A stretch of 64,000 bases of DNA from an uncultured Geobacteraceae bacterium (GCA_903939115.1 CAJAFV010000042.1:27111-91110); one strand, 5' to 3'; counted from the first letter of the stretch, positions 21,953 to 31,804 are shown. Made by a program: numbers and translations. The notes: a model not told the origin generated them from the sequence alone.

Positions 21953-23518
21953 TTACCTCGCAAACAAAAAGCGTCCCTTCAGCTTATCCGCTGCCGGACT
22001 GATGGTTGGTGTCTGATCCACATTCTGCCGCTTGGCCTCTTCGGTCACACGGGGATTCAAGTACGCATACACCTCGCCGATGTCACGGTTCCCTTCCTGT
22101 AGCGCCCTCAGGAAAAAATAAGTGAAGGCACCATGGCCGGTTTCCGCAAGGCTTGTGGTTATCTGGCTGCCACGGGATGAGGTCATTACGATCATCTTTT
22201 TTGATGTTGGCGGCGGAGTATCTTTGACCATCACCAGAGGACGTGTGTTCTTTGCCAACACACTACGACCACCGGCACCGGAGAAGCAGGAATCCAGAAT
22301 CACCAGCACTTCTTTGGCATTCAACCGGGAAAGACGGTCATAGAGGCGTGAGAGTGGGTAGGCGGTGTCGGCCAGAAATGAAGGGTCGCCATCGTATGGC
22401 ACCAGATAGGATTCACCTTTTGTTGTCCCTGGTGCGCCATGTCCGGCGTAATAGACAATTACCCGGCTGTTGGCTTTGACCATGTTGGGGAGTTTAGTTT
22501 CGATGACCTTGCGGATGTCAGAGAGGGTAGCGCGGTCGTCAGACAGAAATTCGATGTTGCGATCTGAGATGCCAAGGGCTTTCAGGTAGTCGCGCACCAT
22601 CCCGGCATCGGCAGCAGCGTATTCGGTTGGTGGCACGGAGCGGTATTTTTCTATGCCGATTATTATGGCGATGTCGTTGGTGGTGAAGATAGGATAATCA
22701 GGTTCAAGGGGTAAAATTGGGGGGAATACCAACTGCGCTTTTGCTTTAGGTTTTATCGCATCGGACGTTACAGTAGCATTGTCTTTTCCCTGAACAGGCT
22801 TTTCAGCAGCGCTAACTGCTTGTTGGGGAGGTGGTGAAGCGTTTTTATTTACTGCAACATCAGGGTTTGATTTTGATACTTGAAGAGGGGCAAGGTCAAA
22901 ATGCACCTCTCTATTTCCGAATGTGTTGTTTTTGAACACGAGAGGTGAATCTTGATAGCCATCAAGCGACATCTTGTAGTACTCGGCTGCCCATCTGTTA
23001 GAACCAGGTGGATAAGACATGGTAAAAGGCGTTTTAATGTGGGTTTGTTTCACGGTGCTTGGCGAACTGCCAGCAAAAAGTACGGCTCCTGGTGGTGAAG
23101 ATGTGAATTTGATTTGGCTTAATTCATCGCCTTCCAATTTTATTGCCATCTTTGACGGTGAATAATTCAGTGTATAAACTTTATTTTTTTCTACTGAAAA
23201 AACTAAATTTCGAAGCGGGTGGGTTGGGAGGGAACCATCGTACTTGATATCCAATACAATTGTCCCCTCATTACGGCTCCATCGAAGTTCACCGCCACTA
23301 GCGAGTTCACCAATTAAAGTCCCATTATCATATACTCGTGGTTGGGAGCCGATGCTTCCAACAAATTCACTTTGTCTCTTAAGTATAATTATGGCGGAAT
23401 TAAATTCATCTCCAAGTTTAGGGACAGGAACATTTTGTGTTGCAGGTAACCCAACACAACCACTCAAAACGACAAAGGCAGCAAAGAAACACAAATAATT
23501 TTTAATAATTTTGGCCAT
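21953..23518 (-). CDS. Caspase-fold (C14) lipoprotein
   Basis: Encodes 521 residues from ATG 23518 (GAGG 6 nt upstream). Lipobox VVLSGC places lipidated Cys at residue 21. Residues about 30-215 form a beta-rich region with a PEGA-like segment (IKFTSSPPGAVLFAGSSPST), then a low-complexity linker to 265. The caspase domain follows: IAIIIGIEKY, catalytic His 360 in YYAGHG, catalytic Cys 411 in LDSCFSG. A His-Cys dyad this complete predicts an active orthocaspase-type peptidase cleaving after basic residues. Co-transcribed with the DUF4384 gene. Confidence 0.85.
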   Translation of the reverse strand: MAKIIKNYLCFFAAFVVLSGCVGLPATQNVPVPKLGDEFNSAIIILKRQSEFVGSIGSQPRVYDNGTLIGELASGGELRWSRNEGTIVLDIKYDGSLPTHPLRNLVFSVEKNKVYTLNYSPSKMAIKLEGDELSQIKFTSSPPGAVLFAGSSPSTVKQTHIKTPFTMSYPPGSNRWAAEYYKMSLDGYQDSPLVFKNNTFGNREVHFDLAPLQVSKSNPDVAVNKNASPPPQQAVSAAEKPVQGKDNATVTSDAIKPKAKAQLVFPPILPLEPDYPIFTTNDIAIIIGIEKYRSVPPTEYAAADAGMVRDYLKALGISDRNIEFLSDDRATLSDIRKVIETKLPNMVKANSRVIVYYAGHGAPGTTKGESYLVPYDGDPSFLADTAYPLSRLYDRLSRLNAKEVLVILDSCFSGAGGRSVLAKNTRPLVMVKDTPPPTSKKMIVMTSSRGSQITTSLAETGHGAFTYFFLRALQEGNRDIGEVYAYLNPRVTEEAKRQNVDQTPTISPAADKLKGRFLFAR

Positions 23519-23564
23519 GCAAGACCTCATGAATAAACAATACAGAATATAATTTTTCGACGTT

Positions 23565-23975
23565 TTATACCACATCTGACTTTATGCAAAGGCACTGTTT
23601 GATGCATTCTACTCGTTTTAATGCTTCAGCATATTCAGTTGTGTTTGAGTAGCCAATGAGATTTTGGGCGGCTTTTTCCAAATTGTATCCCAAAAGTTTT
23701 AACCAGATTTTATACCAAGTAGGAAGTTCAATAAAATTAGCCGTTAGTTCTGCAGAGTGACGTCGGTTAGATTCGATACGTTTTTCATAAAGGCTCTTCA
23801 TACTTTGATCCAAACCCTTGGCATTTACTACTTGAGCATAGAAGATCAGATCGATAAGTATTTTGCTTTTTAATTCTCGATATTGAAGGATCGGCTTCAT
23901 CCAAAATGTCGTAATCCAATATCCAATTGCACCAGATACTATGCCTATCAAAACTACAATCAACTTTTCATCCAT
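23565..23975 (-). CDS. Small membrane-anchored protein, unknown
   Basis: Encodes 136 residues. One N-terminal membrane span (IVVLIGIVSGAIGYWITTFW) followed by a soluble helical domain (KSKILIDLIFYAQVVNAKGL; YNLEKAAQNLIGYSNTTEYA). No family recognised. It lies upstream of the caspase lipoprotein with a 46-bp gap and may be cargo or part of the locus. Confidence 0.55.
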   Translation of the reverse strand: MDEKLIVVLIGIVSGAIGYWITTFWMKPILQYRELKSKILIDLIFYAQVVNAKGLDQSMKSLYEKRIESNRRHSAELTANFIELPTWYKIWLKLLGYNLEKAAQNLIGYSNTTEYAEALKRVECIKQCLCIKSDVV

Positions 23976-24033
23976 CTATGAGGCACCTCAAGTCCTTGGA
24001 TCTCTTGTTCATAGTCGTGTACGCTTTTTAGCT

Positions 24034-24140
24034 TGTAGGTCGCGTTACGTTTTTCAACGCGACGTTTCGATGTATGGAGCATTATACCAGTTGCGTTTCA
24101 CGATGACACTGTTCAACGGCAACCTGCAAAAGCCACCACA
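24034..24140. repeat. Imperfect inverted-repeat intergenic element (a)
   Basis: On the minus strand it begins TTGCAGGTTGCCGTTGAAC and ends GTAACGCGACCTACAAG, imperfect inverted arms about 100 nt apart. Inside is a perfect hairpin GTCGCGTT/AACGCGAC (24039-24063). Related arms occur at 33592, 36255, 38030 and 40557, always between modules. About 24.0-24.2 kb has no convincing gene. Confidence 0.5.
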
Positions 24141-24217
24141 CCACCACATCCTTCACACCATTCCGTACCAAATCAGATGCTGGCTGGAAAATGGAAAGGT
24201 TTGTACTCGGAAGTAGC

Positions 24218-24421
24218 CTACACCCCAAGTTCCCGCGCAAGATCCATCTCTTTGCGCAAAACCGTGTTTATCAACGTTCCGATGTCAATTTTTCGCTTTC
24301 TCGCCCGCTCTGAATAAAAACTTTCTAGAGAGCTTTCAAGGTAGACCGGTATTTTCATGCACTCCGGCTTACAATAAAACTTGCCCTGTTCCGCGTTTGA
24401 AAAATCATATTCTTTTTTCAT
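24218..24421 (-). CDS. BrnA-like antitoxin
   Basis: Encodes 67 residues. The C-terminal half (KIPVYLESSLESFYSERARK, then IGTLINTVLRKEMDLAREL) fits a ribbon-helix-helix antitoxin. It overlaps the BrnT-like toxin gene by 4 nt, toxin first, the normal brnTA order. It should bind and neutralise the toxin and repress the operon. Confidence 0.65.
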   Translation of the reverse strand: MKKEYDFSNAEQGKFYCKPECMKIPVYLESSLESFYSERARKRKIDIGTLINTVLRKEMDLARELGV

Positions 24422-24735
24422 TTTGGTCTCCTTGCAAAATACATTTCCCGTTCTTTCTTTGTTGCCTTGCGAGCTGAAATGATTCTGACTCGTGAATCTT
24501 CATTAATGAGCGTCTGCCTGATGGTATGAATTACCACAATTATTTTCATGACTGGAACTTCGCCAATAACAACCCATCTGTCTTCATCACCTGAATGATC
24601 TTCATCGAACAGGTTCAATTGGTAAATATCAGCAAAAACATGGCATGCATCGCTAAAAGTCAGTTTATGCTTGGCAATGTTGGACTTTTCTTTTTCAAAA
24701 TCCCATTCAAATTGCATATGAAGATCATGTGACAT
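24418..24735 (-). CDS. BrnT-family toxin (RNase)
   Basis: Encodes 105 residues. The family signature is clear: FEWDFEKEKSNIAKHKLTF, then DACHVFAD, DRWVVIGEV and the C-terminal VRIISARKATKKEREMY. BrnT toxins are small ribonucleases that stop translation. ATG 24735 has an AGGTGA ribosome site 5 nt upstream; an internal ATG at 24717 would remove six residues. Confidence 0.82.
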   Translation of the reverse strand: MSHDLHMQFEWDFEKEKSNIAKHKLTFSDACHVFADIYQLNLFDEDHSGDEDRWVVIGEVPVMKIIVVIHTIRQTLINEDSRVRIISARKATKKEREMYFARRPK

Positions 24736-24872
24736 AGTTCACCTCAAAAAAATCAAATCACTCCACCTCACCTACTCACATTACCGTACAGATAGTACCT
24801 AATTTCCAGCAGGTTAAACTCACAGTACTGTATTGTACTTAACACTGACATTCAAGGGCAAAACTCAAACAA

Positions 24873-26567
24873 TCACTTCCCAACCACACCCCGCACCCGA
24901 AACACAAACTCCCCTGCCAGCACATCCTCCCACTGCCACCCCAGTGCCGTAGAACGGCTATCATCCGGCCCACCTACTCGCTTACCAGGCGTATAGAACC
25001 AATTCATGATCGCCTCACCGGAATGACGCAGTACCAGCCAGTATTTGCCCGGTGCCAGAGTGGACTTTTCTGGCAGGGTGAAATCCACCCAATAATATCC
25101 GGGCTTGCGGGTGATCTTTTCCAGCGAGACCGGCATGGAGCGAACTCCATCGAGACTCGGCTTTCCACCTTCATCCCGAACGATGTCAACATAAACCGTG
25201 CCGTCACCGCCAAACTTTCTCATGGCCAATCCGGCGTCTTTGAGGACAAGCGGTGCATCAAGTGTGAACGCCTGTGCAAAGAGGGTTTTTGACGTTGCAT
25301 ATTCGGCGGTCTCCCGGTCATAACTCCGTTGCCCAACGTTGCCATCCACCTGGTACATTGCCACCATGGTAGGGAAGTCCCGGTTACCGATCTCAACAGG
25401 TGTGCCCGGCTTCAGCTTTGATGGAACAGGCTTTGGCGTAACCGGTAGCGGTTTTGGTTTGGGTGGCAGAGGCAACGGAACCGGCTTTGGTTTAATTGAA
25501 GGTGGCTCTTCCGGCGCCAGCACAACACTATTTACCGGCCCGGCAAGTAGATAGCTGATCGGCTGATCAAATGATTCACGCAGGTGCAGATTCACCGTGT
25601 CGGTTGAATATGTTGCTTCCAGACTCTCGCTCATGCGGGGCAAAATAGGTGCAGCACTCCAATACTCCCGCACGTCAGATGCATCCATGCCGTGACCAAG
25701 TTTAATATGGCGAGTGGAGGTAAAAAGCCGCGACTGCTGCGGGTCGCATGGTAACCACCCCAGATCCGGGTACCAGACTTCTATCCAGGCGTGCAAACCT
25801 TCGCCCATTCCCTGCACCAGAGATGAACCCTTGTCATCGAGCGGAATCTTCCATTTATCCTTGAGTGTCTGACCGATAGAGATCCGGGCCGGAATACCGG
25901 AGGCACGCAGCAGCGCTATGGCCAGATGAGAGAAGTTCTGACAGTTGCCGGTTCCGGTCGTGAGTCCGAAGAGAGCATCAAACTGTTTTGGGCTGTACTG
26001 ATACTTGATGGCGTCGGCAACATGGGTGAGGATCGCAATGACAGCTTGATGTTCGGTTTTAGCTCCGGCGGTCAGTTCCTGTGCCAGGTCAATGACCTGA
26101 TGAGCATCACTCTGTGCCAGTTTGCTACTTTTTAGAAAGCCCTGCTCGGATTTTGGCACAGTCGATAAGGGAAAGGGTGCTCGACTGGTGCGAGGAGAGA
26201 TCGTTGCTGTTATACCGGTAGTATAGCTGATTGTGACTTGGGCATCAGATTTCAGTTTATTCCATGTCAGCTTGCGGGAGCGATTGCCGTACTGGTCGGT
26301 CGTCTCTTTGGCCTCCGATGGTTCTGGCGATGCAGAAACCCTGAAATCATCGAGCCGCTGGATATTACCGGCGTTGTCATAGACGGAGGGGACTGAAAAC
26401 TGGTAGGTGAATTGAGTAAGTGCCTGGTCGGTGGAGAAAGTAATGTTCTTCTTTACCGTAACCGTGCCGTCAAGCTTGCCCTCGACGATGAGGGTTTTGG
26501 CCCAGGACGAAGGCACGTACAGGATGAAGAACACGAGAAAAAACGTTAGAAGATTGTTTATGTTCAT
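24873..26567 (-). CDS. Secreted transglutaminase-like protein
   Basis: Encodes 564 residues with a signal peptide (NLLTFFLVFFILYVPSSWA). The transglutaminase core (about residues 170-290) has the Cys-His-Asp triad: TGTGNCQNFSHLA, EGLHAWIEVWYP, LPCDPQQSR. A Pro/Lys linker (PKPVPLPLPPKPKPLPVTPK) leads to a C-terminal beta domain resembling a carbohydrate- or surface-binding module. Likely a periplasmic or surface peptidase or cross-linking enzyme. AAGG precedes the ATG. Confidence 0.82.
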   Translation of the reverse strand: MNINNLLTFFLVFFILYVPSSWAKTLIVEGKLDGTVTVKKNITFSTDQALTQFTYQFSVPSVYDNAGNIQRLDDFRVSASPEPSEAKETTDQYGNRSRKLTWNKLKSDAQVTISYTTGITATISPRTSRAPFPLSTVPKSEQGFLKSSKLAQSDAHQVIDLAQELTAGAKTEHQAVIAILTHVADAIKYQYSPKQFDALFGLTTGTGNCQNFSHLAIALLRASGIPARISIGQTLKDKWKIPLDDKGSSLVQGMGEGLHAWIEVWYPDLGWLPCDPQQSRLFTSTRHIKLGHGMDASDVREYWSAAPILPRMSESLEATYSTDTVNLHLRESFDQPISYLLAGPVNSVVLAPEEPPSIKPKPVPLPLPPKPKPLPVTPKPVPSKLKPGTPVEIGNRDFPTMVAMYQVDGNVGQRSYDRETAEYATSKTLFAQAFTLDAPLVLKDAGLAMRKFGGDGTVYVDIVRDEGGKPSLDGVRSMPVSLEKITRKPGYYWVDFTLPEKSTLAPGKYWLVLRHSGEAIMNWFYTPGKRVGGPDDSRSTALGWQWEDVLAGEFVFRVRGVVGK

Positions 26568-26816
26568 ATTACCTTCTTACATATCGGAACTGACTCACAG
26601 AGTTGGTTGAACCTCCAGTCCCGATATGATCTGAAAGTTGCCGGAGAACTGCTTGCAGAACGCCTTGATCGTGACATAGTTCCGTTCAAACTTGCTGCCT
26701 TACAGGTTATGAAACCCACATACTATGGATGTAGGTTTCAGCATCACACTAAAATTACTTGTTTTGCTTATCAACGGTTCTCTAAGAAATTTCGCTCCCG
26801 AATGGAGCTAAGGTCG
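26568..26816. other. Intergenic region with hairpin
   Basis: No supported gene. GAAACCCACAT and ATGTAGGTTTC (26711-26739) form a near-perfect hairpin with a 7-nt loop. It lies downstream of the FlgT-like gene at 26817 (minus strand) and may end its transcript, though there is no long T-run. Confidence 0.45.
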
Positions 26817-27905
26817 CTAATTAATTAGCTTTATCACAACTTCGTTGGAGGTGTAACTGAGTATTATTATGTTTCCCTTAGATTTTATGCTGGTAATTAA
26901 ATATACGATGTCCTCAGAGTAACTCAAAGTATATTTACCTATTTCAATCTCGGCAACATCTTTAACCCAGCTCAATTTCGATAACAATTTCCGAATATCC
27001 CTACTTTTTTCGATATTTTGTATACCTTCAGCGCGCACCGCAACTTTTCTCGTTGTACCCTTGATATATTTTGATAAATCATCCTGAATAACTGCTGTAA
27101 ATCTTTCAGTTACTTGCTTAACGCCATTAGACAGGGCCAAATCATAACTTGACCCCATTCCTCTCGACTCAAACCTGCCTGATGACAAAACCAGTGGCAT
27201 ATTCATTTTATCTTTCGTTATAACTTTGTACGAAACCCCAATACGCACTACATTATATGGTAGAATGACGTCATGACCAGCTTTTTCACCTTTTTTACTA
27301 ACTATTTCATCAGTTAATTCAGCATAAATAAGTACATTAGAGCGTTTACCGCCTATTAGTTCGTTCAATTTATAGTCATTATTGGCTTTAATAAAATTCC
27401 TGATTTTATAACCATCATCATTGCTAAATATGTTAACAATATATCCATTATTCATCATTTTATTAGCAGATATATTTTCGAATTCTGATTTTGCATTACC
27501 TGATTTTGAGTCGACATAAATTACGACCGAATTGTTTAGCGACAAAACATCAATTAAATCTTTTGCCATATTCTCTTCCACACAAACGTTCATAGTCACT
27601 TCAATGAAATCATTATTTACAACTTCTTTTAGGAGTGAATAGTCAACAACAACTCCTTTTGCCCTCTGAAGTATTATTTCGTCTACCAGTAGCATATCGC
27701 TTACAATCGATTCTGCCTTTATTTCAACTCCTTCTACAGCTTCTATTGCTGCCCATTTCGCATTCAAAATAGCCTCTTTTTTTGCATCTTCAACACTATT
27801 CTTGATAAAAGATTTACCTGTTACATTAACGCAATTAGATTTTGCATAAGCATAGGTTGGTATAAAAAAGGCATTAAAAACAATAAACATGAATATAAAT
27901 TTCAT
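26817..27905 (-). CDS. Secreted FlgT-like protein
   Basis: Encodes 362 residues with signal peptide (FIFMFIVFNAFFIPTYAYA). The N-domain (FIKNSVEDAKKEAILNAKWA AIEAVEGVE, residues about 33-62, split here for length) is the FlgT N-terminal pattern, followed by a strand-helix middle domain and C-terminal domain. FlgT parts are shared with CsgG/LPP20 outer-membrane systems. Codon use is much more AT-rich than neighbours, suggesting recent acquisition together with the CsgG-like gene next to it. Confidence 0.65.
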   Translation of the reverse strand: MKFIFMFIVFNAFFIPTYAYAKSNCVNVTGKSFIKNSVEDAKKEAILNAKWAAIEAVEGVEIKAESIVSDMLLVDEIILQRAKGVVVDYSLLKEVVNNDFIEVTMNVCVEENMAKDLIDVLSLNNSVVIYVDSKSGNAKSEFENISANKMMNNGYIVNIFSNDDGYKIRNFIKANNDYKLNELIGGKRSNVLIYAELTDEIVSKKGEKAGHDVILPYNVVRIGVSYKVITKDKMNMPLVLSSGRFESRGMGSSYDLALSNGVKQVTERFTAVIQDDLSKYIKGTTRKVAVRAEGIQNIEKSRDIRKLLSKLSWVKDVAEIEIGKYTLSYSEDIVYLITSIKSKGNIIILSYTSNEVVIKLIN

Positions 27906-27990
27906 AACATTACCTTACTTCAAATGTATTATAATGGTTTCTATTATTAATGGTTATTCAATATAAAGTAACTAATTAACTGTCGAAGCA

Positions 27991-28025
27991 AAATGGCGGG
28001 ATGCAATCAATACATCCCGCCATTT
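27991..28025. terminator. Strong hairpin terminator after the CsgG-like gene
   Basis: AAATGGCGGGATG (27991-28003) and CATCCCGCCATTT (28013-28025) pair over 13 bp with a 9-nt loop. On the minus strand the stem is followed by TTTT, placing it 19 nt after the CsgG-like stop. It separates that gene from the FlgT-like gene. Confidence 0.85.
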
Positions 28026-28043
28026 CGTAAATCGGATTACGAT

Positions 28044-29063
28044 TTATTTCATAATATTTTTCATAAAACTTCTGTCTGCTGCTGTTTTAACAATATAACC
28101 AGCAACAACTTGGTCTGATATATCTTCAGGTATTTTTACAATACTCTCATTATCCGAAAAACCGGTTATGTCAATGTATGAATCAGCTAAGTCCATGACT
28201 GAAGTAGTTTCAATTTTCTTTATTTTGTCGTATGACTTAACATACTTAGCAATTATTAATTTATCTCCAATTTTTACTCCATCGTTTTTACCCAGAGATA
28301 TATAGGCAATTCTTGACTTATTATCTTGAGGGTTTGTCAATGTTTTCGAAATATAACCATAATTTGGAAACGCATCATGTAAATCGTCCTTTCCATTTTC
28401 AATCGCCTTTGTTACAGCTAAAGTAGCAGTTGCCAAGGGATTTCCAACGTTACAGCTAGAGGAATTAGGGACTTCAGAACTGCCGCTTGCACTCCCTTTA
28501 AAAGGTTTAAATACTTTAGAAACCGTGCCGGTTGCAGTGGATATCACTCTAATGTTCACAACTGAAGCACCGGATACATTACAGGACGCAGCGATATAAT
28601 GTGTTTTTCCTTTTTTATCAACATATGATGAAGGCGCAGTGTATTTAGCTCCAACGCTTGCGGATGGAATGGAACCAACCAACACAAAATCAATATCTTT
28701 GGCAACATTTGTTAATTTAGAAAAATCTGTATCTAAGCCAAGTGTTTCACTGAATTTTGCTTCTTTGAATAATTGATTAACCTGTCCTCTCTCTACTACT
28801 TCTATTCCAAATCCATGAGAAATGGCTTGGCTTAAAGTTTCAACTGCAGGCTTCGAAAGCTTCCCTTCAAATTCTGTTGTGTCTTCAATATTTAATATCG
28901 CAACCCGAGGTTTCTTCTTGCTTACAATATAATCAGGCGGGGCAATATCACACTCTTTCTTGTCGCAGGCAAGCTCTTTAAAATCAGCCACCTTCAGGGC
29001 TGAAGAGCACCCAAGAGTCATTGTTAGGAATCCTGCCAAGGCTAAGTATGCAACTGTTTTCAT
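28044..29063 (-). CDS. CsgG-like outer-membrane lipoprotein
   Basis: Encodes 339 residues. Lipobox TMTLGCSS; the CsgG-like fold is seen in KKPRVAILNIEDTTEF, AISHGFGIEVVERGQVNQLF and DIDFVLVGSIPSAS. A C-terminal domain (SLGKNDGVKIGDKLIIA) resembles the FlgT C-terminal fold. CsgG proteins form outer-membrane export pores; many single-gene relatives have unknown roles. Ribosome site AAAGGAG. Like its neighbour it is AT-rich. Confidence 0.72.
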   Translation of the reverse strand: MKTVAYLALAGFLTMTLGCSSALKVADFKELACDKKECDIAPPDYIVSKKKPRVAILNIEDTTEFEGKLSKPAVETLSQAISHGFGIEVVERGQVNQLFKEAKFSETLGLDTDFSKLTNVAKDIDFVLVGSIPSASVGAKYTAPSSYVDKKGKTHYIAASCNVSGASVVNIRVISTATGTVSKVFKPFKGSASGSSEVPNSSSCNVGNPLATATLAVTKAIENGKDDLHDAFPNYGYISKTLTNPQDNKSRIAYISLGKNDGVKIGDKLIIAKYVKSYDKIKKIETTSVMDLADSYIDITGFSDNESIVKIPEDISDQVVAGYIVKTAADRSFMKNIMK

Positions 29064-29557
29064 ATAATACTCCTTTGTTTTTTTGTTTGATTATTTGCTT
29101 AAATTTCATAGTCCACTCAAGAAACATTCAGGTCAGGTCTGAAAGAATGAGTAGTCGTACCATTTTCAACTGTTCAACTTTCACCGCAAACCTTGAGTCT
29201 GCTTTTATGTACCCATCAAAAGACCTCCCTTTATACTTGCCGTTCTCATTGAGGAAGCTTCATGATCGAACGTAGTGCCAACTGCACCCACTTTGCTCAT
29301 CCAGTTAAGTGCGACCATAATCGAGCATAACAAAGTAATTTTTTGTTGATATTCTTATAGCGTTACAAGCCACAACCAGCAGAAGAATTAGCAACAATCA
29401 AAACAACTAACGAACTATTTTTTCTTCATTTAAATCTTCGATAAAAGTAATAACATATATATTTTCTATTGGTACATTTAATGTTCCACAGAAATCATAT
29501 TTGAGCATTATTTACACTACAGCCATGTTGACAGCATAATTAAATTACATTATTAAT
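29064..29557. other. Gene-free AT-rich interval
   Basis: About 490 bp between two secreted-protein genes. Only short frames without ribosome sites are present. A fragment CTGTTCAACTTT near 29170 recalls the intergenic inverted-repeat elements. No promoter of the ECF type was found. Confidence 0.4.
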
Positions 29558-30478
29558 TTATTTCAATACAAACGCCACTTTCGCCGCTGCCATGAAATTT
29601 CCCTTCTGATTGGCAGAGTAAATCGTTACCGCATCATCATCGGTAACTTGCAGGTCAGCGGCTGTGGTTGCGCCGGAAGCCTTGATAACCAGCGGATTCT
29701 TGACACCACGTGCCGCAAGAGCTGCTTTGGCCTTGTCGATGCTGTTAGTGTATTCACCGCAGCCCTGCTCAACCAGTACCTTCTGGCTTACCTTGGCTGG
29801 ATCATACAGCACATCACCTTTTGTGGCGAATATCCGGTTGATCAGTGCCGGGCGGAAGTTCTGTTCGGTTGCGTCGATAATCAGACCATCGAACGCTTCG
29901 TCCAGTTTAACCACCTGAATTTTAAAAGGCTTCTTGTCGGTTTTAAGAGTTTCTTTGAGCTTCGGGTCGCTGGACATCTTCTCATAGATTGAAGAAGCAA
30001 AACCTTTCGGTCCATGGAGGCTAACTTTGACCAAGGCAATGGCGGTGTCCTTTTCCATGTTGTACTCCTGAAAGACAACCTGGCTCCCTTTGACAAAGCC
30101 GGCGACTGCCGAACGAATTACATCGTACTGTACCATACCATCTTTCACCAGGGTATCGCCCACCATGGCAAAACCCTCAAGGTATTCTACCAACGCACGC
30201 TGGGCGGTCACTACGGCAGCACGCTTTGCCATCTGTTCACGCTGAGCCACAGTGCGGTGATCGGGGTTGCCAACCGCTTCTCCGTAAAAGAGCAGCGCTT
30301 CCTGACCAAAGGCCGACAGGTCATCACGGGCTCCGTTAGGTCCACCGGTAACGGTAAGATTCTTTTCGTCGAGCCACTTCTGGGTCTGAGTAAAGGCACC
30401 GTCAACCTGGAGAGTATCGGCATTAGCAGTCATTGCAAGGACCAGGGTGAGCAGTACGGTTGAGATAATGGTTTTCAT
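29558..30478 (-). CDS. Secreted LPP20/FlgT-like protein
   Basis: Encodes 306 residues with signal peptide (KTIISTVLLTLVLAMTANA). The helical part REQMAKRAAVVTAQRALVEY and the following strand region resemble LPP20-type lipoproteins, but there is no lipobox. The gene follows the SLH lipoprotein gene after 24 nt with a GGAGG ribosome site, so it belongs to the transcript starting at the ECF promoter at 31768. Confidence 0.72.
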   Translation of the reverse strand: MKTIISTVLLTLVLAMTANADTLQVDGAFTQTQKWLDEKNLTVTGGPNGARDDLSAFGQEALLFYGEAVGNPDHRTVAQREQMAKRAAVVTAQRALVEYLEGFAMVGDTLVKDGMVQYDVIRSAVAGFVKGSQVVFQEYNMEKDTAIALVKVSLHGPKGFASSIYEKMSSDPKLKETLKTDKKPFKIQVVKLDEAFDGLIIDATEQNFRPALINRIFATKGDVLYDPAKVSQKVLVEQGCGEYTNSIDKAKAALAARGVKNPLVIKASGATTAADLQVTDDDAVTIYSANQKGNFMAAAKVAFVLK

Positions 30479-30502
30479 GGGTGATTCCTCCGATATTTTG
30501 TT

Positions 30503-31714
30503 TTAGTAGGTATTTATTTTCTGTTTGAGTACGCGGATTGCCAGCAGTGCTTCGGCGCCATCAACCGGGGCGGTGACTCTGAATTCCCCGGACAGCTCAC
30601 TTTCCATGAGACCGCGGGTAGTCATGTTCATGACGGCATTGTAGACCGCTGAGGTGGCCTTAACATCCGGGAACGGAGAGTTATCCTGCCCGAAAAAGGC
30701 GGTGGTAATCTTTTCGTTTCCAGTCAGTTTTACCAGCACGTCTTCAAGGATAAAGGCCATTTCGCCACGGGTGACAGTATCATTTGGCTTGAACAGATAG
30801 GCACGACTGGTCTCATCGTATTTCGGCTCCATACCGCGAACATTCCATTTCATCAGAGTGAGAACCTCTTCTCTGAATGGATGGTTGGTCATGTCTGCCG
30901 GAGTGAATTCAGCTTTTTTGTCGGACTGACTGGCAACGGGAATCCGACCGGCCATCACTTTATCAATCTTCAGCTCGTCAATGATAAAGGCTGCCAGATC
31001 AGCACGAGTGATGGTCTCTTTGATTGCGATTGACTTGCCGACATCACCAAGGGTAACGCCACCCATGGCACGAACTATCTTGTCCACCCGCTTCCACCCT
31101 TTGTCGGCTTTTTCATGCCATTTACCGTCACGCTTGGCATTCAATACGGTACTGAAAGAATCACGGGCTTTCTGAAATTCTTTCCCCTCCAGCCAGGCAA
31201 CACCCATGAAGTACGGCAGCGCTTCGGTTCCCAGATAATAAGTAAGGTTACGCTCGTCTACTTTCAGCTTGATGCCGTCGTTATAGGCGTCTTCGGCATC
31301 GGCGAGCCACTTTTTCTGTTTCACAAGGGTATCGGTGCGAACAATTGCAGTGTAATAATCAAAATACTGATCAGGACGGTCGGCATATTTTTTAGCTTTC
31401 TTCAACTCCTCAGACACCCGTTCGACTTCCACACCCTTGAAACCAGCATCGCCCTGGGCTTTGGCCTTTTCAGCGGCTACGATGGCCAATCCGGAATGGG
31501 CGATACTGAACGTGTCATCGCAGTACAGGGCACGTTCAAATTTTTCCTGGGCAACGGCTACATTGTCGTCTTCCAGAGCTTTCATACCGATCTGGTAATG
31601 ATGGGCAGGGTTGTCTTCGACTGCGGTACACTTGGGTGCAACGGTCGAGCAGCCGGACAGCAGCGCCACACCGGTTGCACATAGCAGAGACATCTTGATC
31701 ATTCGGTCTTTCAT
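30503..31714 (-). CDS. SLH-domain TPR lipoprotein
   Basis: Encodes 403 residues. Lipobox ALLSGCST; TPR units (HHYQIGMKALEDDNVAVAQE) occupy the first half. The second half has SLH-like repeats: ETITRADLAAFIIDEL, NDTVTRGEMAFILEDVL and DGAEALLAIRVL. SLH domains bind cell-wall or outer-membrane-linked polymers. Ribosome site AAGGAGG. First gene of an ECF-promoted pair. Confidence 0.8.
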   Translation of the reverse strand: MKDRMIKMSLLCATGVALLSGCSTVAPKCTAVEDNPAHHYQIGMKALEDDNVAVAQEKFERALYCDDTFSIAHSGLAIVAAEKAKAQGDAGFKGVEVERVSEELKKAKKYADRPDQYFDYYTAIVRTDTLVKQKKWLADAEDAYNDGIKLKVDERNLTYYLGTEALPYFMGVAWLEGKEFQKARDSFSTVLNAKRDGKWHEKADKGWKRVDKIVRAMGGVTLGDVGKSIAIKETITRADLAAFIIDELKIDKVMAGRIPVASQSDKKAEFTPADMTNHPFREEVLTLMKWNVRGMEPKYDETSRAYLFKPNDTVTRGEMAFILEDVLVKLTGNEKITTAFFGQDNSPFPDVKATSAVYNAVMNMTTRGLMESELSGEFRVTAPVDGAEALLAIRVLKQKINTY

Positions 31715-31767
31715 CTGTTTCCTCCTTGGAATATATCTTCAACAGGGGATTAATCAACGATAGTTCT

Positions 31768-31793
31768 TTTGACGGACAACGTTAATTGTTTCC
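31768..31793 (-). promoter_or_regulatory. ECF-type promoter before the SLH lipoprotein operon
   Basis: Minus strand GGAAACA (31793-31787), 14 nt, TCAAA (31772-31768), inside GTTGTCCGTCAAA. The leader to the ATG is about 50 nt and contains AAGGAGG. Same length and layout as the other sites. Confidence 0.65.
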
Positions 31794-31804
31794 CCGCAAA
31801 TAAA

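Noticed and set aside
29021..29275. 84-residue plus-strand frame
   Set aside because: Begins inside the opposite-strand CsgG-like gene and has no ribosome site or protein-like pattern.
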